From contig NZ_NWTM01000001.1 of assembly GCF_004137795.1 (NCBI RefSeq), positions 3,190,047 through 3,254,046 of the forward strand: a DNA stretch of 64,000 nucleotides, written 5' to 3'. This document shows, piece after piece, positions 60,697 through 64,000 of the stretch. The notes beneath the pieces were generated by a model that searched no databases, was not told the DNA's origin, and worked only from the letters and a program-made list of their open reading frames with translations. Origin of the DNA: Pectobacterium zantedeschiae. Its GTDB lineage: Bacteria; Pseudomonadota; Gammaproteobacteria; Enterobacterales; Enterobacteriaceae. Made by a program: the position numbers and the translations under genes. Each line of letters starts with the position of its first letter. The first letter of the stretch is position 1.

Positions 60697-61875
60697 ATGC
60701 TACAACGCCCAACCGTAAAAGGTGATTTATCACTGACTAATCCAGCGGTGCGCGCCTGGCTGTATCAAATTGTCGTTGTTATCGCTGTATTGGCTATCGC
60801 AGCCTACCTGTTGCACAACACCGTAACCAATCTGGCACAAAGGGGTATCACCTCTGGCTTCGATTTTCTAAATAAAAGCGCCGGTTTTGGCATCGTCCAA
60901 CATCTGATTGACTATCAACAAGGCGATACCTACGCCCGCGTTTTTCTTGTTGGGCTATTCAACACGCTTTTGGTTTCAGCATTGTGCATCGTATTTGCTT
61001 CTATTCTCGGCTTTACCATCGGTCTTGCTCGGCTATCCGACAACTGGCTATTACGAAAAATATCCAATATTTACATCGAGATATTTCGTAACATTCCGCC
61101 GTTATTGCAGATCTTTTTCTGGTATTTTGCCGTGCTTAGGAATCTGCCGAGCCCGCGCCAGTCAATCAGTGCGTTTGATATCGCGTTCCTCAGCAACCGA
61201 GGTTTTTATCTGCCATCCCCTGAGATGGGGCCGGGCACAGCTGCATTTTTTCTTTCTCTGCTGATCACGTTGGTGGTGACATGGGTCGTCTTTCGGCGAA
61301 ATCAGCGCTACCACGCTTTAACCGGTCAACCACGCAGAACCTGGCCGCTGACGTTGAGCTTATTGCTAGTGCTGTGCATCTTGAGTCATCTGATTTTTGG
61401 CCCCGCTTTTCACTGGGATGTGCCGGAATTAAAAGGATTCAATTTTCGCGGCGGTATGGTGTTGATCCCTGAACTCGCTGCATTGACTGTTGCGCTCTCG
61501 GTCTACACCTCGTCATTCATCGCCGAGATCATTCGTTCTGGTATCCAATCGGTCTCCCATGGTCAACATGAGGCAGCGCGTTCTCTTGGTTTACCAAACC
61601 CCGTGACGCTACGTAAAGTCATCCTCCCGCAGGCATTACGCGTCATCATTCCACCGCTGACCAGTCAGTACCTCAACATCGTGAAAAATTCATCATTGGC
61701 GGCCGCCATTGGCTATCCAGATATGGTGTCACTATTCGCAGGAACGGTGTTGAATCAGACGGGTCAGGCTATCGAAACCATTGCGATTACCATGTCGGTC
61801 TACCTCATTATCAGCCTGCTGATCTCGCTACTGATGAACCTGTATAACCGAAGAATTGCGTTAGTCGAACGCTAA
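60697..61875 (+). CDS. aapQ: General L-amino acid ABC transporter permease AapQ (YhdX)
   Basis: The start at 60697 gives 392 residues (MLQRPTVKGDLSLTNPAVR). It has an N-terminal helix, a membrane block, a longer periplasmic or cytoplasmic insert (about 160-260), and a C-terminal permease domain with the EAA loop (EAARSLGLPNPVTLRKVILPQAL). It pairs with AapM in the membrane. It lies 68 bases after aapJ and nine before aapM. Confidence 0.94.
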   Translation: MLQRPTVKGDLSLTNPAVRAWLYQIVVVIAVLAIAAYLLHNTVTNLAQRGITSGFDFLNKSAGFGIVQHLIDYQQGDTYARVFLVGLFNTLLVSALCIVFASILGFTIGLARLSDNWLLRKISNIYIEIFRNIPPLLQIFFWYFAVLRNLPSPRQSISAFDIAFLSNRGFYLPSPEMGPGTAAFFLSLLITLVVTWVVFRRNQRYHALTGQPRRTWPLTLSLLLVLCILSHLIFGPAFHWDVPELKGFNFRGGMVLIPELAALTVALSVYTSSFIAEIIRSGIQSVSHGQHEAARSLGLPNPVTLRKVILPQALRVIIPPLTSQYLNIVKNSSLAAAIGYPDMVSLFAGTVLNQTGQAIETIAITMSVYLIISLLISLLMNLYNRRIALVER

Positions 61876-61884
61876 GAGGACGTC

Positions 61885-62979
61885 ATGACGATGAACCATT
61901 ATACGCAAAACCGTCAGCCGCCTCTGCTCAGAGCGATGCAGTGGGCACGACGTAATCTCTTCTCAAGTATCAGTAATAGCCTGTTAACGCTGTTTTGCCT
62001 CTGGCTATTGTGGGTGGCCATACCACCACTGCTTAACTGGGCAATATTTCAAGCTAACTGGATTGGTACCACCCGTAATGACTGTACGCGTGATGGTGCC
62101 TGCTGGGTCTTCATTCATGCCCGATTTGGTCATTTCATGTACGGCCTGTATCCAGCAACGGAAGTCTGGCGCATCAACTTTGCCCTTGCTATCGGGCTGC
62201 TCAGCATCCTGCCGATGTTCCTGAACAGCATTCCCCATCGTGGGCGTTATATTGCTGTCTGGGCAATAGCTTATCCACTCATCGCCTGGTGTTTGCTTTA
62301 CGGTGGCTTTGGCGGGCTCAGTCGCGTGGAAACTTATCAGTGGGGTGGGTTAACGTTAACGCTGATTATTGCCGCAGTGGGTATCGCCGGTGCACTGCCG
62401 CTTGGCATCCTACTCGCGTTAGGCCGTCGTTCCACACTGCCGATTGTTCGTATGCTTTCCGTTGTGTTCATCGAATTCTGGCGTGGCGTACCGTTAATCA
62501 CCGTACTTTTTATGTCGTCCGTGATGTTGCCTCTGTTTTTAACAGAAGGCACCACTATCGACAAACTGCTAAGAGCATTAGTTGGCGTGATTTTATTCCA
62601 GTCCGCATATGTCGCCGAGGTGGTTCGCGGTGGCTTGCAGGCACTTCCTAAAGGACAGTATGAAGCCGCTGAATCTCTGGGCTTAGGCTATTGGCGTATG
62701 CAGGGGCTCGTCATCCTTCCCCAGGCACTGAAAATGGTTATCCCAGGATTGGTGAATACGATCATTTCTCTCTTTAAAGACACGAGCCTGGTCATCATCA
62801 TCGGCCTTTTCGATCTCTTCAGCAGTATCCAGCAGGCAACCGTCGACCCAACCTGGCTGGGTATGTCGACAGAAGGTTACGTTTTTGCCGCCATGGTTTA
62901 CTGGATTTTCTGTTTCAGCATGTCGCGTTATAGCCAGCATCTGGAAAATCGTTTTAACACCGGACACAAGTCACACTGA
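61885..62979 (+). CDS. aapM: General L-amino acid ABC transporter permease AapM (YhdY)
   Basis: The 364-residue permease has about eight hydrophobic segments and the EAA loop ([21 protein letters not shown]). The segment around [17 protein letters not shown] (about 68-84) carries two cysteines typical of the AapM group. AGAGGA precedes the ATG. It forms the transmembrane heterodimer with AapQ and is followed by aapP after eight bases. Confidence 0.94.
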   Translation: MTMNHYTQNRQPPLLRAMQWARRNLFSSISNSLLTLFCLWLLWVAIPPLLNWAIFQANWIGTTRNDCTRDGACWVFIHARFGHFMYGLYPATEVWRINFALAIGLLSILPMFLNSIPHRGRYIAVWAIAYPLIAWCLLYGGFGGLSRVETYQWGGLTLTLIIAAVGIAGALPLGILLALGRRSTLPIVRMLSVVFIEFWRGVPLITVLFMSSVMLPLFLTEGTTIDKLLRALVGVILFQSAYVAEVVRGGLQALPKGQYEAAESLGLGYWRMQGLVILPQALKMVIPGLVNTIISLFKDTSLVIIIGLFDLFSSIQQATVDPTWLGMSTEGYVFAAMVYWIFCFSMSRYSQHLENRFNTGHKSH

Positions 62980-62987
62980 GGCCATCC

Positions 62988-63749
62988 ATGAATCAGACCG
63001 CATTAACTCAATCAACCGATCACATGATTACCTTAGAGAATGTGAATAAGTGGTACGGGCAATTTCACGTGCTCAAAAACATCAATTTGCAGGTCAGGCA
63101 AGGGGAAAGAATTGTACTGTGTGGCCCCTCCGGCTCGGGCAAATCAACGACAATACGCTGTATTAATCATCTCGAAGAACATCAGCAGGGGCGGATTGTT
63201 GTTGACGGTATTGAATTGAATAACGATTTACGCAATATCGAAAAAATTCGTACTGAAGTCGGAATGGTTTTTCAGCACTTCAATCTGTTTCCGCACTTAA
63301 CCGTATTGCAGAACTGCACGTTGGCACCATGCTGGGTACGCCACACGCCGAAGAAAGAAGCGGAAGAGTTGGCAATGCACTATCTGGAACGTGTGCGTAT
63401 CGCCGCACATGCCCATAAATTTCCGGGCCAGCTATCTGGAGGCCAACAGCAACGTGTAGCCATCGCGCGTTCGCTGTGTATGAAGCCTAAGATTATGCTG
63501 TTCGACGAACCCACATCCGCGCTGGATCCTGAAATGGTGAAAGAAGTACTAGATACTATGCTGGGGCTGGCACAAGATGGGATGACGATGCTGTGCGTAA
63601 CGCACGAGATGGGATTCGCAAAAACCGTTGCTGACCGGGTGATCTTTATGGATCAGGGAGAGATCGTGGAACAAGCACCACCGGATATCTTCTTTTCCAG
63701 TCCTCGATCAGAGCGCACACAGTCATTTCTTTCACAAATCCTGCACTAA
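62988..63749 (+). CDS. aapP: General L-amino acid ABC transporter ATPase AapP (YhdZ)
   Basis: The 253-residue ATPase shows Walker [11 protein letters not shown], the Q-loop [11 protein letters not shown], signature [15 protein letters not shown] and Walker [14 protein letters not shown], followed by the H-loop CVTHEMGF. These are the GlnQ-type polar amino acid ATPase features. It powers AapQM and might also serve the ATPase-less transporter pair upstream. A terminator follows. Confidence 0.96.
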   Translation: MNQTALTQSTDHMITLENVNKWYGQFHVLKNINLQVRQGERIVLCGPSGSGKSTTIRCINHLEEHQQGRIVVDGIELNNDLRNIEKIRTEVGMVFQHFNLFPHLTVLQNCTLAPCWVRHTPKKEAEELAMHYLERVRIAAHAHKFPGQLSGGQQQRVAIARSLCMKPKIMLFDEPTSALDPEMVKEVLDTMLGLAQDGMTMLCVTHEMGFAKTVADRVIFMDQGEIVEQAPPDIFFSSPRSERTQSFLSQILH

Positions 63750-63761
63750 TCTGGAACAACT

Positions 63762-63786
63762 AGCCTGCGCGCCTGCGCAGGCTTTC
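63762..63786 (+). terminator. Terminator of aapJQMP
   Basis: AGCCTGCGC (63762-63770) and GCGCAGGCT (63775-63783) form a perfect 9-bp stem with a four-base loop, followed by TTCCTCTTT. It lies 13 bases after the aapP stop. Confidence 0.8.
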
Positions 63787-63966
63787 CTCTTTATCACTAT
63801 TATGATGGTTCTCACGGCTCGCACTACTCACCACTTATCTGGCTACATAAGGTAGAAAACGGATTTCTGCTCCCCAAAAGCCGTCTTTGCATCGAGTAAT
63901 CACCCTATTATCAATGGATAGCTACTGAGGTACGTCGATACGTTATCCCCAAAATTCCCATAGCAA

Positions 63967-63994
63967 AAAGCCCCTGTCTTTCGACAGAGGCTTT
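63967..63994 (-). terminator. Terminator of a minus-strand gene beyond the window
   Basis: AAAGCC-C-CTGTC and GACAG-A-GGCTTT form an 11-bp stem with one mismatch and a TTTC loop. The T-run lies on the minus-strand side (CTTTTTG), so it most likely ends a leftward gene starting outside the window. The stretch 63787-63966 shows no gene. Confidence 0.75.
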
Positions 63995-64000
63995 CCACGT

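Overview
The window is enterobacterial core chromosome. Protein lengths and key residues track Escherichia coli orthologues closely, several with identical catalytic numbering (MurA Cys115, DusB Cys100, Ada Cys38/42/69/72). Gene order and dispersed ERIC repeats point to the Pectobacterium/Yersinia side of Enterobacterales; Pectobacterium is my best guess, by inference only. I see no rRNA, tRNA, insertion sequence, prophage or CRISPR array.

Layout. (1) 1-6.5 kb: sspA start, rpsI-rplM, the divergent division genes zapE and zapG, then the tandem periplasmic proteases degQ and degS. (2) 6.5-20 kb: an envelope block. On the minus strand run mlaFEDCB, ibaG and murA (outer-membrane lipid asymmetry and peptidoglycan precursor). 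On the plus strand run yrbG, kdsD, kdsC, lptC, lptA and lptB (Kdo synthesis and LPS transport), then rpoN, hpf, ptsN, rapZ and ptsO (sigma-54 and the nitrogen PTS). (3) 20-30.5 kb: rnk, pmbA (tldE), darP, gabD, the aaeXAB efflux pump with its regulator aaeR, and tldD. (4) 30.5-41.5 kb: yhdP, rng, a maf-family gene, mreDCB and csrD, all on the minus strand. (5) 41.6-53.6 kb: acuI, msrPQ, aroQ-accB-accC, a two-domain molbindin, yhdT-panF-prmA, cah and dusB-fis. (6) 53.8-59.2 kb: a small accessory block between fis and the aap operon, holding a PEP-mutase-family gene overlapping ada, an ASCH protein, an endonuclease/exonuclease/phosphatase-fold protein and a substrate-binding protein/permease pair without an ATPase. 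(7) 59.5-63.8 kb: the complete general amino-acid ABC transporter aapJQMP (yhdWXYZ), preceded by an exact sigma-54 promoter motif.

How the genes work together. Region 2 unites the machinery that makes LPS, exports it and keeps phospholipid out of the outer leaflet. MreBCD, YhdP, MurA, DegQ/DegS and ZapE/ZapG extend the envelope and division theme. RpoN and PTS-Ntr proteins lie in the same window as a transporter that looks sigma-54 controlled. TldD and TldE, the two halves of one protease, are only about 7 kb apart.

Novelty. Nothing here is a clearly new multigene system. The most interesting signals are five ERIC-type elements in three structural forms (two carry the same three-hairpin insert at the same site), a gene-free interval at 47.9-48.4 kb with a 34-codon ORF behind a strong ribosome-binding site, the AT-rich PEP-mutase/ada pair, and the likely sigma-54/NtrC control of aapJ.
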